From NCBI RefSeq assembly GCF_932526225.1, contig NC_064048.1, positions 11,477,665 through 11,541,664 on the forward strand: 64,000 bases of DNA, given 5' to 3'. Below the pieces are notes generated by a model that was not told the DNA's origin, did not search any database, and was given only the letters and a program-made list of their open reading frames with translations. Source of the DNA: Nematostella vectensis. Its lineage: Eukaryota; Cnidaria; Anthozoa; Actiniaria; Edwardsiidae. Below are positions 23,937 through 37,571 of the stretch, piece by piece. A program made the translations under genes and the position numbers. Every line of letters begins with the position of its first letter. The stretch's first letter is position 1.

Positions 23937-25641
23937 CCATAGAGAAAAAAAAAGGCCATTTGCCTGGGATCGAACCCGGCCTAAAGAACAAAATGGAAAC
24001 CATACATACGGATTACCCAATCGGTATGGCAGCACAAGGCTTTTACGGAAGGCTGTAAAGAACCCGAAGGCCCCAAGCACCGATATTTCCGGCGAATATG
24101 CTGTACAACACTCTTGCAAGGTATTCCAACCCGCGCATTAATGGGGAGGACAATAACCAGGATCCCAGGCCTGTAATACGGTTACGCCACGCACAGCTCG
24201 CTGAGATATAGGATGAAAAAAAATACAGGTCTATGTGGGCGTTTTGGGTCCCTTGGGGGCTCGCTATGTCGGCGTGGCATCGTAACGCACGCGGGCGCAT
24301 TGTCTTTTATTGTGTACAGAATGTCTCTGTCGTTTTTTGCTTTACTTTTAGTTTTGCTTTATTTTTATTATTATTTTTTTTTAGTCTTTTTATTTGCAGT
24401 TCTATGTACAGTATTTGACCATAGCTATGATAACAATTTTTCAAAATTATTGTAACCAACTATTGTAACCAATTATCGCAAACCAACTTGACTGCAAAAC
24501 ACTATTAGACATTTCTTTCATGTGACTGCGAAGTTGACATGTCAACATCTAGAGGGGCTTCACCCAACAAGGAATCATGGGGGACCATGAAAGCACGGTG
24601 TCGCGGAAAATTTTCCTGCCCCATTTATCAGGAACATCTGTGCAGCCGATGCCCTTAGTTGGATGGGGTGCACAGGTGCTTTGGGTATGGCCCTGTAGAT
24701 GGCACAGTGACCACAAGATGTATCTGAATGAAACTGTATACTTATTTAAAATTTTAAAAACATGTGAGTGTTACTTACTTAGTTACAGTAGTTCTTTTGA
24801 ATATTATTATTTACGTGTATAATTTAGATGAGTAATAAATACTTCTCATTTGTCTCGTAGAGCTCGTATCGTTCCTCCTAAATAACAAACAAAATAATGT
24901 GTGTTATTATCTTGGTGCAAAGGAATCTACAGTAGTTTTGTAATCAAATAATTGTTTTACTATTAACACGCTTGTTCTTTCAACCAGTTTGTTGGTCTCA
25001 CAAATAGACTTTTAATAAACTTGTATCCCTCCCCTCTCCACTCATTAAAGGGGCAGCGTCATGGCACTGCGCATGTCTGGAGTCAGTGTTTCTTGTAGGC
25101 TTTCAATTGTCTACACACAGTTGAACTTTAATAGTTGTCAATGCTTTGTTAAAATAATATTCGATATTTTACTGAATGTTTATTGACAGTTTGTGGGCAT
25201 TTCCTTTGAATTTAAGTCTTCCACATGGACCAAAGGCTCTTAGGTCAACATTAGAATTTGACTGAAATTCATTGTGTCCTGGCCGGAGAGCTATTGCAAA
25301 GCTCTTCATCACACTGCACTTTTAAGCATATTCTATGTATGCTTCTTTGTACAAAATGTACCCCTCCTAATAAAACATTAAAGATCACATAACTTGTTTA
25401 CTTCCTCGACTCTTTGCTTTTTATTTTTGTTCTCTTACTAGGAAAATATCGAATACAAATAATCAGTAAAGCTAGCAAGCTCATTTTGCTAGCTGTATAT
25501 AATGCATATCAAGCCTGTATCTTTAGTATCCTGGATCAGGTAGACGAACCTATGTCACACCACTTTTTTGATGAGTATTATAAAAAAATACTAAAAAACG
25601 TTATCTTGAACTGTGTAAAAAAAAAAAAAAAAAAAAGAAAA
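23937..25641 (+). repeat. Repeat unit L15
   Basis: Has GGCCATTTGCC instead of GGCCATTGGCC and a private CpG to TpG change at 23994. The tail is A20-G-A4 (G at 25637), identical in form to L14. Confidence 0.97.
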
Positions 25642-27327
25642 CCATAGAGAAAAAAAAAGGCCATTTGCCTGGGATCGAACCCGGCCTAAAGAACAAAACG
25701 GAAACCATACATACGGATTACCCAATCGGTATGGCAGCACAAGGCTTTTACGGAAGGCTGTAAAGAACCCGAAGGCCCCAAGCACCGATATTTCCGGCGA
25801 ATATGCTGTACAACACTCTTGCAAGGTATTCCAACCCGCGCATTAATGGGGAGGACAATAACCAGGATCCCAGGCCTGTAATACGGTTACGCCACGCACA
25901 GCTCGCTGAGATATAGGATGAAAAAAAATACAGGTCTATGTGGGCGTTTTGGGTCCCTTGGGGGCTCGCTATGTCGGCGTGGCATCGTAACGCACGCGGG
26001 CGCATTGTCTTTTATTGTGTACAGAATGTCTCTGTCGTTTTTTGCTTTACTTTTAGTTTTGCTTTATTTTTATTATTATTTTTTTTTAGTCTTTTTATTT
26101 GCAGTTCTATGTACAGTATTTGACCATAGCTATGATAACAATTTTTCAAAATTATTGTAACCAACTATTGTAACCAATTATCGCAAACCAACTTGACTGC
26201 AAAACACTATTAGACATTTCTTTCATGTGACTGCGAAGTTGACATGTCAACATCTAGAGGGGCTTCACCCAACAAGGAATCATGGGGGACCATGAAAGCA
26301 CGGTGTCGCGGAAAATTTTCCTGCCCCATTTATCAGGAACATCTGTGCAGCCGATGCCCTTAGTTGGATGGGGTGCACAGGTGCTTTGGGTATGGCCCTG
26401 TAGATGGCACAGTGACCACAAGATGTATCTGAATGAAACTGTATACTTATTTAAAATTTTAAAAACATGTGAGTGTTACTTACTTAGTTACAGTAGTTCT
26501 TTTGAATATTATTATTTACGTGTATAATTTAGATGAGTAATAAATACTTCTCATTTGTCTCGTAGAGCTCGTATCGTTCCTCCTAAATAACAAACAAAAT
26601 AATGTGTGTTATTATCTTGGTGCAAAGGAATCTACAGTAGTTTTGTAATCAAATAATTGTTTTACTATTAACACGCTTGTTCTTTCAACCAGTTTGTTGG
26701 TCTCACAAATAGACTTTTAATAAACTTGTATCCCTCCCCTCTCCACTCATTAAAGGGGCAGCGTCATGGCACTGCGCATGTCTGGAGTCAGTGTTTCTTG
26801 TAGGCTTTCAATTGTCTACACACAGTTGAACTTTAATAGTTGTCAATGCTTTGTTAAAATAATATTCGATATTTTACTGAATGTTTATTGACAGTTTGTG
26901 GGCATTTCCTTTGAATTTAAGTCTTCCACATGGACCAAAGGCTCTTAGGTCAACATTAGAATTTGACTGAAATTCATTGTGTCCTGGCCGGAGAGCTATT
27001 GCAAAGCTCTTCATCACACTGCACTTTTAAGCATATTCTATGTATGCTTCTTTGTACAAAATGTACCCCTCCTAATAAAACATTAAAGATCACATAACTT
27101 GTTTACTTCCTCGACTCTTTGCTTTTTATTTTTGTTCTCTTACTAGGAAAATATCGAATACAAATAATCAGTAAAGCTAGCAAGCTCATTTTGCTAGCTG
27201 TATATAATGCATATCAAGCCTGTATCTTTAGTATCCTGGATCAGGTAGACGAACCTATGTCACACCACTTTTTTGATGAGTATTATAAAAAAATACTAAA
27301 AAACGTTATCTTGAACTGTGTAAAAAA
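25642..27327 (+). repeat. Repeat unit L16 (shortest, A6 tail)
   Basis: At 1686 bp it is the shortest complete unit because the poly(A) is only 6 nt (27322-27327). The core is the usual 1680 bp. Has the GGCCATTTGCC form. Confidence 0.97.
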
Positions 27328-29002
27328 CCATAGAGAAAAAAAAAGGCCATTTGCCTGGGATCGAACCCGGCCTAAAGAACAAAACGGAAACCATACATAC
27401 GGATTACCCAATCGGTATGGCAGCACAAGGCTTTTACGGAAGGCTGTAAAGAACCCGAAGGCCCCAAGCACCGATATTTCCGGCGAATATGCTGTACAAC
27501 ACTCTTGCAAGGTATTCCAACCCGCGCATTAATGGGGAGGACAATAACCAGGATCCCAGGCCTGTAATACGGTTACGCCACGCACAGCTCGCTGAGATAT
27601 AGGATGAAAAAAAATACAGGTCTATGTGGGCGTTTTGGGTCCCTTGGGGGCTCGCTATGTCGGCGTGGCATCGTAACGCACGCGGGCGCATTGTCTTTTA
27701 TTGTGTACAGAATGTCTCTGTCGTTTTTTGCTTTACTTTTAGTTTTGCTTTATTTTTATTATTATTTTTTTTTAGTCTTTTTATTTGCAGTTCTATGTAC
27801 AGTATTTGACCATAGCTATGATAACAATTTTTCAAAATTATTGTAACCAACTATTGTAACCAATTATCGCAAACCAACTTGACTGCAAAACACTATTAGA
27901 CATTTCTTTCATGTGACTGCGAAGTTGACATGTCAACATCTAGAGGGGCTTCACCCAACAAGGAATCATGGGGGACCATGAAAGCACGGTGTCGCGGAAA
28001 ATTTTCCTGCCCCATTTATCAGGAACATCTGTGCAGCCGATGCCCTTAGTTGGATGGGGTGCACAGGTGCTTTGGGTATGGCCCTGTAGATGGCACAGTG
28101 ACCACAAGATGTATCTGAATGAAACTGTATACTTATTTAAAATTTTAAAAACATGTGAGTGTTACTTACTTAGTTACAGTAGTTCTTTTGAATATTATTA
28201 TTTACGTGTATAATTTAGATGAGTAATAAATACTTCTCATTTGTCTCGTAGAGCTCGTATCGTTCCTCCTAAATAACAAACAAAATAATGTGTGTTATTA
28301 TCTTGGTGCAAAGGAATCTACAGTAGTTTTGTAATCAAATAATTGTTTTACTATTAACACGCTTGTTCTTTCAACCAGTTTGTTGGTCTCACAAATAGAC
28401 TTTTAATAAACTTGTATCCCTCCCCTCTCCACTCATTAAAGGGGCAGCGTCATGGCACTGCGCATGTCTGGAGTCAGTGTTTCTTGTAGGCTTTCAATTG
28501 TCTACACACAGTTGAACTTTAATAGTTGTCAATGCTTTGTTAAAATAATATTCGATATTTTACTGAATGTTTATTGACAGTTTGTGGGCATTTCCTTTGA
28601 ATTTAAGTCTTCCACATGGACCAAAGGCTCTTAGGTCAACATTAGAATTTGACTGAAATTCATTGTGTCCTGGCCGGAGAGCTATTGCAAAGCTCTTCAT
28701 CACACTGCACTTTTAAGCATATTCTATGTATGCTTCTTTGTACAAAATGTACCCCTCCTAATAAAACATTAAAGATCACATAACTTGTTTACTTCCTCGA
28801 CTCTTTGCTTTTTATTTTTGTTCTCTTACTAGGAAAATATCGAATACAAATAATCAGTAAAGCTAGCAAGCTCATTTTGCTAGCTGTATATAATGCATAT
28901 CAAGCCTGTATCTTTAGTATCCTGGATCAGGTAGACGAACCTATGTCACACCACTTTTTTGATGAGTATTATAAAAAAATACTAAAAAACGTTATCTTGA
29001 AC

Positions 29003-29033
<31 letters not shown>
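27328..29033 (+). repeat. Repeat unit L17 (higher-order position a)
   Basis: GGCCATTTGCC form, A26 tail. First member of the first three-unit higher-order block. Confidence 0.96.
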
Positions 29034-30708
29034 CATAGAGAAAAAAAAAAGGCCATTGGCCTGGGATCGAACCCGGCCTAAAGAACAAAACGGAAACCAT
29101 ACATACGGATTACCCAATCGGTATGGCAGCACAAGGCTTTTACGGAAGGCTGTAAAGAACCCGAAGGCCCCAAGCACCGATATTTCCGGCGAATATGCTG
29201 TACAACACTCTTGCAAGGTATTCCAACCCGCGCATTAATGGGGAGGACAATAACCAGGATCCCAGGCCTGTAATACGGTTACGCCACGCACAGCTCGCTG
29301 AGATATAGGATGAAAAAAAATACAGGTCTATGTGGGCGTTTTGGGTCCCTTGGGGGCTCGCTATGTCGGCGTGGCATCGTAACGCACGCGGGCGCATTGT
29401 CTTTTATTGTGTACAGAATGTCTCTGTCGTTTTTTGCTTTACTTTTAGTTTTGCTTTATTTTTATTATTATTTTTTTTTAGTCTTTTTATTTGCAGTTCT
29501 ATGTACAGTATTTGACCATAGCTATGATAACAATTTTTCAAAATTATTGTAACCAACTATTGTAACCAATTATCGCAAACCAACTTGACTGCAAAACACT
29601 ATTAGACATTTCTTTCATGTGACTGCGAAGTTGACATGTCAACATCTAGAGGGGCTTCACCCAACAAGGAATCATGGGGGACCATGAAAGCACGGTGTCG
29701 CGGAAAATTTTCCTGCCCCATTTATCAGGAACATCTGTGCAGCCGATGCCCTTAGTTGGATGGGGTGCACAGGTGCTTTGGGTATGGCCCTGTAGATGGC
29801 ACAGTGACCACAAGATGTATCTGAATGAAACTGTATACTTATTTAAAATTTTAAAAACATGTGAGTGTTACTTACTTAGTTACAGTAGTTCTTTTGAATA
29901 TTATTATTTACGTGTATAATTTAGATGAGTAATAAATACTTCTCATTTGTCTCGTAGAGCTCGTATCGTTCCTCCTAAATAACAAACAAAATAATGTGTG
30001 TTATTATCTTGGTGCAAAGGAATCTACAGTAGTTTTGTAATCAAATAATTGTTTTACTATTAACACGCTTGTTCTTTCAACCAGTTTGTTGGTCTCACAA
30101 ATAGACTTTTAATAAACTTGTATCCCTCCCCTCTCCACTCATTAAAGGGGCAGCGTCATGGCACTGCGCATGTCTGGAGTCAGTGTTTCTTGTAGGCTTT
30201 CAATTGTCTACACACAGTTGAACTTTAATAGTTGTCAATGCTTTGTTAAAATAATATTCGATATTTTACTGAATGTTTATTGACAGTTTGTGGGCATTTC
30301 CTTTGAATTTAAGTCTTCCACATGGACCAAAGGCTCTTAGGTCAACATTAGAATTTGACTGAAATTCATTGTGTCCTGGCCGGAGAGCTATTGCAAAGCT
30401 CTTCATCACACTGCACTTTTAAGCATATTCTATGTATGCTTCTTTGTACAAAATGTACCCCTCCTAATAAAACATTAAAGATCACATAACTTGTTTACTT
30501 CCTCGACTCTTTGCTTTTTATTTTTGTTCTCTTACTAGGAAAATATCGAATACAAATAATCAGTAAAGCTAGCAAGCTCATTTTGCTAGCTGTATATAAT
30601 GCATATCAAGCCTGTATCTTTAGTATCCTGGATCAGGTAGACGAACCTATGTCACACCACTTTTTTGATGAGTATTATAAAAAAATACTAAAAAACGTTA
30701 TCTTGAAC

Positions 30709-30743
<35 letters not shown>
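29034..30743 (+). repeat. Repeat unit L18 (higher-order position b)
   Basis: CATAGAG start with A10 instead of A9 before GGCC, and A30 tail. L21 has the same combination exactly 5122 bp downstream. Confidence 0.96.
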
Positions 30744-30744
<1 letters not shown>

Positions 30745-32449
30745 AACATAGAGAAAAAAAAAGGCCATTGGCCTGGGATCGAACCCGGCCTAAAGAACAA
30801 AACGGAAACCATACATACGGATTACCCAATCGGTATGGCAGCACAAGGCTTTTACGGAAGGCTGTAAAGAACCCGAAGGCCCCAAGCACCGATACTTCCG
30901 GCGAATATGCTGTACAACACTCTTGCAAGGTATTCCAACCCGCGCATTAATGGGGAGGACAATAACCAGGATCCCAGGCCTGTAATACGGTTACGCCACG
31001 CACAGCTCGCTGAGATATAGGATGAAAAAAAATACAGGTCTATGTGGGCGTTTTGGGTCCCTTGGGGGCTCGCTATGTCGGCGTGGCATCGTAACGCACG
31101 CGGGCGCATTGTCTTTTATTGTGTACAGAATGTCTCTGTCGTTTTTTGCTTTACTTTTAGTTTTGCTTTATTTTTATTATTATTTTTTTTTAGTCTTTTT
31201 ATTTGCAGTTCTATGTACAGTATTTGACCATAGCTATGATAACAATTTTTCAAAATTATTGTAACCAACTATTGTAACCAATTATCGCAAACCAACTTGA
31301 CTGCAAAACACTATTAGACATTTCTTTCATGTGACTGCGAAGTTGACATGTCAACATCTAGAGGGGCTTCACCCAACAAGGAATCATGGGGGACCATGAA
31401 AGCACGGTGTCGCGGAAAATTTTCCTGCCCCATTTATCAGGAACATCTGTGCAGCCGATGCCCTTAGTTGGATGGGGTGCACAGGTGCTTTGGGTATGGC
31501 CCTGTAGATGGCACAGTGACCACAAGATGTATCTGAATGAAACTGTATACTTATTTAAAATTTTAAAAACATGTGAGTGTTACTTACTTAGTTACAGTAG
31601 TTCTTTTGAATATTATTATTTACGTGTATAATTTAGATGAGTAATAAATACTTCTCATTTGTCTCGTAGAGCTCGTATCGTTCCTCCTAAATAACAAACA
31701 AAATAATGTGTGTTATTATCTTGGTGCAAAGGAATCTACAGTAGTTTTGTAATCAAATAATTGTTTTACTATTAACACGCTTGTTCTTTCAACCAGTTTG
31801 TTGGTCTCACAAATAGACTTTTAATAAACTTGTATCCCTCCCCTCTCCACTCATTAAAGGGGCAGCGTCATGGCACTGCGCATGTCTGGAGTCAGTGTTT
31901 CTTGTAGGCTTTCAATTGTCTACACACAGTTGAACTTTAATAGTTGTCAATGCTTTGTTAAAATAATATTCGATATTTTACTGAATGTTTATTGACAGTT
32001 TGTGGGCATTTCTTTTGAATTTAAGTCTTCCACATGGACCAAAGGCTCTTAGGTCAACATTAGAATTTGACTGAAATTCATTGTGTCCTGGCCGGAGAGC
32101 TATTGCAAAGCTCTTCATCACACTGCACTTTTAAGCATATTCTATGTATGCTTCTTTGTACAAAATGTACCCCTCCTAATAAAACATTAAAGATCACATA
32201 ACTTGTTTACTTCCTCGACTCTTTGCTTTTTATTTTTGTTCTCTTACTAGGAAAATATCGAATACAAATAATCAGTAAAGCTAGCAAGCTCATTTTGCTA
32301 GCTGTATATAATGCATATCAAGCCTGTATCTTTAGTATCCTGGATCAGGTAGACGAACCTATGTCACACCACTTTTTTGATGAGTATTATAAAAAAATAC
32401 TAAAAAACGTTATCTTGAACTGTGTAAAAAAAAAAAAAAAAAAAGAAAA
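30744..32449 (+). repeat. Repeat unit L19 (higher-order position c)
   Basis: CAACATAGAG start and GATACTTCCG (T to C at 30895), a pair shared only with L22 and L26. Private C to T at 32013. Interrupted tail A19-G-A4. Confidence 0.96.
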
Positions 32450-34124
32450 CCATAGAGAAAAAAAAAGGCCATTTGCCTGGGATCGAACCCGGCCTAAAGA
32501 ACAAAACGGAAACCATACATACGGATTACCCAATCGGTATGGCAGCACAAGGCTTTTACGGAAGGCTGTAAAGAACCCGAAGGCCCCAAGCACCGATATT
32601 TCCGGCGAATATGCTGTACAACACTCTTGCAAGGTATTCCAACCCGCGCATTAATGGGGAGGACAATAACCAGGATCCCAGGCCTGTAATACGGTTACGC
32701 CACGCACAGCTCGCTGAGATATAGGATGAAAAAAAATACAGGTCTATGTGGGCGTTTTGGGTCCCTTGGGGGCTCGCTATGTCGGCGTGGCATCGTAACG
32801 CACGCGGGCGCATTGTCTTTTATTGTGTACAGAATGTCTCTGTCGTTTTTTGCTTTACTTTTAGTTTTGCTTTATTTTTATTATTATTTTTTTTTAGTCT
32901 TTTTATTTGCAGTTCTATGTACAGTATTTGACCATAGCTATGATAACAATTTTTCAAAATTATTGTAACCAACTATTGTAACCAATTATCGCAAACCAAC
33001 TTGACTGCAAAACACTATTAGACATTTCTTTCATGTGACTGCGAAGTTGACATGTCAACATCTAGAGGGGCTTCACCCAACAAGGAATCATGGGGGACCA
33101 TGAAAGCACGGTGTCGCGGAAAATTTTCCTGCCCCATTTATCAGGAACATCTGTGCAGCCGATGCCCTTAGTTGGATGGGGTGCACAGGTGCTTTGGGTA
33201 TGGCCCTGTAGATGGCACAGTGACCACAAGATGTATCTGAATGAAACTGTATACTTATTTAAAATTTTAAAAACATGTGAGTGTTACTTACTTAGTTACA
33301 GTAGTTCTTTTGAATATTATTATTTACGTGTATAATTTAGATGAGTAATAAATACTTCTCATTTGTCTCGTAGAGCTCGTATCGTTCCTCCTAAATAACA
33401 AACAAAATAATGTGTGTTATTATCTTGGTGCAAAGGAATCTACAGTAGTTTTGTAATCAAATAATTGTTTTACTATTAACACGCTTGTTCTTTCAACCAG
33501 TTTGTTGGTCTCACAAATAGACTTTTAATAAACTTGTATCCCTCCCCTCTCCACTCATTAAAGGGGCAGCGTCATGGCACTGCGCATGTCTGGAGTCAGT
33601 GTTTCTTGTAGGCTTTCAATTGTCTACACACAGTTGAACTTTAATAGTTGTCAATGCTTTGTTAAAATAATATTCGATATTTTACTGAATGTTTATTGAC
33701 AGTTTGTGGGCATTTCCTTTGAATTTAAGTCTTCCACATGGACCAAAGGCTCTTAGGTCAACATTAGAATTTGACTGAAATTCATTGTGTCCTGGCCGGA
33801 GAGCTATTGCAAAGCTCTTCATCACACTGCACTTTTAAGCATATTCTATGTATGCTTCTTTGTACAAAATGTACCCCTCCTAATAAAACATTAAAGATCA
33901 CATAACTTGTTTACTTCCTCGACTCTTTGCTTTTTATTTTTGTTCTCTTACTAGGAAAATATCGAATACAAATAATCAGTAAAGCTAGCAAGCTCATTTT
34001 GCTAGCTGTATATAATGCATATCAAGCCTGTATCTTTAGTATCCTGGATCAGGTAGACGAACCTATGTCACACCACTTTTTTGATGAGTATTATAAAAAA
34101 ATACTAAAAAACGTTATCTTGAAC

Positions 34125-34155
<31 letters not shown>
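32450..34155 (+). repeat. Repeat unit L20 (higher-order position a)
   Basis: GGCCATTTGCC form and A26 tail, as in L17, which lies 5122 bp upstream. Confidence 0.96.
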
Positions 34156-35830
34156 CATAGAGAAAAAAAAAAGGCCATTGGCCTGGGATCGAACCCGGCC
34201 TAAAGAACAAAACGGAAACCATACATACGGATTACCCAATCGGTATGGCAGCACAAGGCTTTTACGGAAGGCTGTAAAGAACCCGAAGGCCCCAAGCACC
34301 GATATTTCCGGCGAATATGCTGTACAACACTCTTGCAAGGTATTCCAACCCGCGCATTAATGGGGAGGACAATAACCAGGATCCCAGGCCTGTAATACGG
34401 TTACGCCACGCACAGCTCGCTGAGATATAGGATGAAAAAAAATACAGGTCTATGTGGGCGTTTTGGGTCCCTTGGGGGCTCGCTATGTCGGCGTGGCATC
34501 GTAACGCACGCGGGCGCATTGTCTTTTATTGTGTACAGAATGTCTCTGTCGTTTTTTGCTTTACTTTTAGTTTTGCTTTATTTTTATTATTATTTTTTTT
34601 TAGTCTTTTTATTTGCAGTTCTATGTACAGTATTTGACCATAGCTATGATAACAATTTTTCAAAATTATTGTAACCAACTATTGTAACCAATTATCGCAA
34701 ACCAACTTGACTGCAAAACACTATTAGACATTTCTTTCATGTGACTGCGAAGTTGACATGTCAACATCTAGAGGGGCTTCACCCAACAAGGAATCATGGG
34801 GGACCATGAAAGCACGGTGTCGCGGAAAATTTTCCTGCCCCATTTATCAGGAACATCTGTGCAGCCGATGCCCTTAGTTGGATGGGGTGCACAGGTGCTT
34901 TGGGTATGGCCCTGTAGATGGCACAGTGACCACAAGATGTATCTGAATGAAACTGTATACTTATTTAAAATTTTAAAAACATGTGAGTGTTACTTACTTA
35001 GTTACAGTAGTTCTTTTGAATATTATTATTTACGTGTATAATTTAGATGAGTAATAAATACTTCTCATTTGTCTCGTAGAGCTCGTATCGTTCCTCCTAA
35101 ATAACAAACAAAATAATGTGTGTTATTATCTTGGTGAAAAGGAATCTACAGTAGTTTTGTAATCAAATAATTGTTTTACTATTAACACGCTTGTTCTTTC
35201 AACCAGTTTGTTGGTCTCACAAATAGACTTTTAATAAACTTGTATCCCTCCCCTCTCCACTCATTAAAGGGGCAGCGTCATGGCACTGCGCATGTCTGGA
35301 GTCAGTGTTTCTTGTAGGCTTTCAATTGTCTACACACAGTTGAACTTTAATAGTTGTCAATGCTTTGTTAAAATAATATTCGATATTTTACTGAATGTTT
35401 ATTGACAGTTTGTGGGCATTTCCTTTGAATTTAAGTCTTCCACATGGACCAAAGGCTCTTAGGTCAACATTAGAATTTGACTGAAATTCATTGTGTCCTG
35501 GCCGGAGAGCTATTGCAAAGCTCTTCATCACACTGCACTTTTAAGCATATTCTATGTATGCTTCTTTGTACAAAATGTACCCCTCCTAATAAAACATTAA
35601 AGATCACATAACTTGTTTACTTCCTCGACTCTTTGCTTTTTATTTTTGTTCTCTTACTAGGAAAATATCGAATACAAATAATCAGTAAAGCTAGCAAGCT
35701 CATTTTGCTAGCTGTATATAATGCATATCAAGCCTGTATCTTTAGTATCCTGGATCAGGTAGACGAACCTATGTCACACCACTTTTTTGATGAGTATTAT
35801 AAAAAAATACTAAAAAACGTTATCTTAAAC

Positions 35831-35865
<35 letters not shown>
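34156..35865 (+). repeat. Repeat unit L21 (higher-order position b)
   Basis: CATAGAG start with A10, and A30 tail, as in L18. Private C to A at 35137 and G to A at 35827. Confidence 0.96.
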
Positions 35866-35866
<1 letters not shown>

Positions 35867-37571
35867 AACATAGAGAAAAAAAAAGGCCATTGGCCTGGGA
35901 TCGAACCCGGCCTAAAGAACAAAACGGAAACCATACATACGGATTACCCAATCGGTATGGCAGCACAAGGCTTTTACGGAAGGCTGTAAAGAACCCGAAG
36001 GCCCCAAGCACCGATACTTCCGGCGAATATGCTGTACAACACTCTTGCAAGGTATTCCAACCCGCGCATTAATGGGGAGGACAATAACCAGGATCCCAGG
36101 CCTGTAATACGGTTACGCCACGCACAGCTCGCTGAGATATAGGATGAAAAAAAATACAGGTCTATGTGGGCGTTTTGGGTCCCTTGGGGGCTCGCTATGT
36201 CGGCGTGGCATCGTAACGCACGCGGGCGCATTGTCTTTTATTGTGTACAGAATGTCTCTGTCGTTTTTTGCTTTACTTTTAGTTTTGCTTTATTTTTATT
36301 ATTATTTTTTTTTAGTCTTTTTATTTGCAGTTCTATGTACAGTATTTGACCATAGCTATGATAACAATTTTTCAAAATTATTGTAACCAACTATTGTAAC
36401 CAATTATCGCAAACCAACTTGACTGCAAAACACTATTAGACATTTCTTTCATGTGACTGCGAAGTTGACATGTCAACATCTAGAGGGGCTTCACCCAACA
36501 AGGAATCATGGGGGACCATGAAAGCACGGTGTCGCGGAAAATTTTCCTGCCCCATTTATCAGGAACATCTGTGCAGCCGATGCCCTTAGTTGGATGGGGT
36601 GCACAGGTGCTTTGGGTATGGCCCTGTAGATGGCACAGTGACCACAAGATGTATCTGAATGAAACTGTATACTTATTTAAAATTTTAAAAACATGTGAGT
36701 GTTACTTACTTAGTTACAGTAGTTCTTTTGAATATTATTATTTACGTGTATAATTTAGATGAGTAATAAATACTTCTCATTTGTCTCGTAGAGCTCGTAT
36801 CGTTCCTCCTAAATAACAAACAAAATAATGTGTGTTATTATCTTGGTGCAAAGGAATCTACAGTAGTTTTGTAATCAAATAATTGTTTTACTATTAACAC
36901 GCTTGTTCTTTCAACCAGTTTGTTGGTCTCACAAATAGACTTTTAATAAACTTGTATCCCTCCCCTCTCCACTCATTAAAGGGGCAGCGTCATGGCACTG
37001 CGCATGTCTGGAGTCAGTGTTTCTTGTAGGCTTTCAATTGTCTACACACAGTTGAACTTTAATAGTTGTCAATGCTTTGTTAAAATAATATTCGATATTT
37101 TACTGAATGTTTATTGACAGTTTGTGGGCATTTCCTTTGAATTTAAGTCTTCCACATGGACCAAAGGCTCTTAGGTCAACATTAGAATTTGACTGAAATT
37201 CATTGTGTCTTGGCCGGAGAGCTATTGCAAAGCTCTTCATCACACTGCACTTTTAAGCATATTCTATGTATGCTTCTTTGTACAGAATATACCCCTCCTA
37301 ATAAAACATTAAAGATCACATAACTTATTTACTTCCTCGACTCTTTGCTTTTTATTTTTGTTCTCTTACTAGGAAAATATCGAATACAAATAATCAGTAA
37401 AGCTAGCAAGCTCATTTTGCTAGCTGTATATAATGCATATCAAGCCTGTATCTTTAGTATCCTGGATCAGGTAGACGAACCTATGTCACACCACTTTTTT
37501 GATGAGTATTATAAAAAAATACTAAAAAACGTTATCTTGAACTGTGTAAAAAAAAAAAAAAAAAAAAAAAA
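35866..37571 (+). repeat. Repeat unit L22 (higher-order position c)
   Basis: CAACATAGAG start and GATACTTCCG (36017), as in L19. Also has ACAGAATATAC (37283-37293) and CTTATTTAC (37327). Close forms of these two recur in L26, which suggests L22 and L26 descend from one copy. Private C to T at 37210. Confidence 0.96.

Larger units (their letters stand above)
27328..32449 (+). repeat. Higher-order block 1 (units L17-L19)
   Basis: Three units in the order TTTGCC form, CATAGAG with A10, CAACATAGAG with GATACTT. The same ordered trio follows at an exact 5122-bp offset. Confidence 0.85.
32450..37571 (+). repeat. Higher-order block 2 (units L20-L22)
   Basis: Same ordered trio as block 1. Starts of the corresponding units are each 5122 bp apart, and two of the three poly(A) lengths agree (26 and 30). 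Corresponding units resemble each other more than they resemble their neighbours. Confidence 0.85.
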
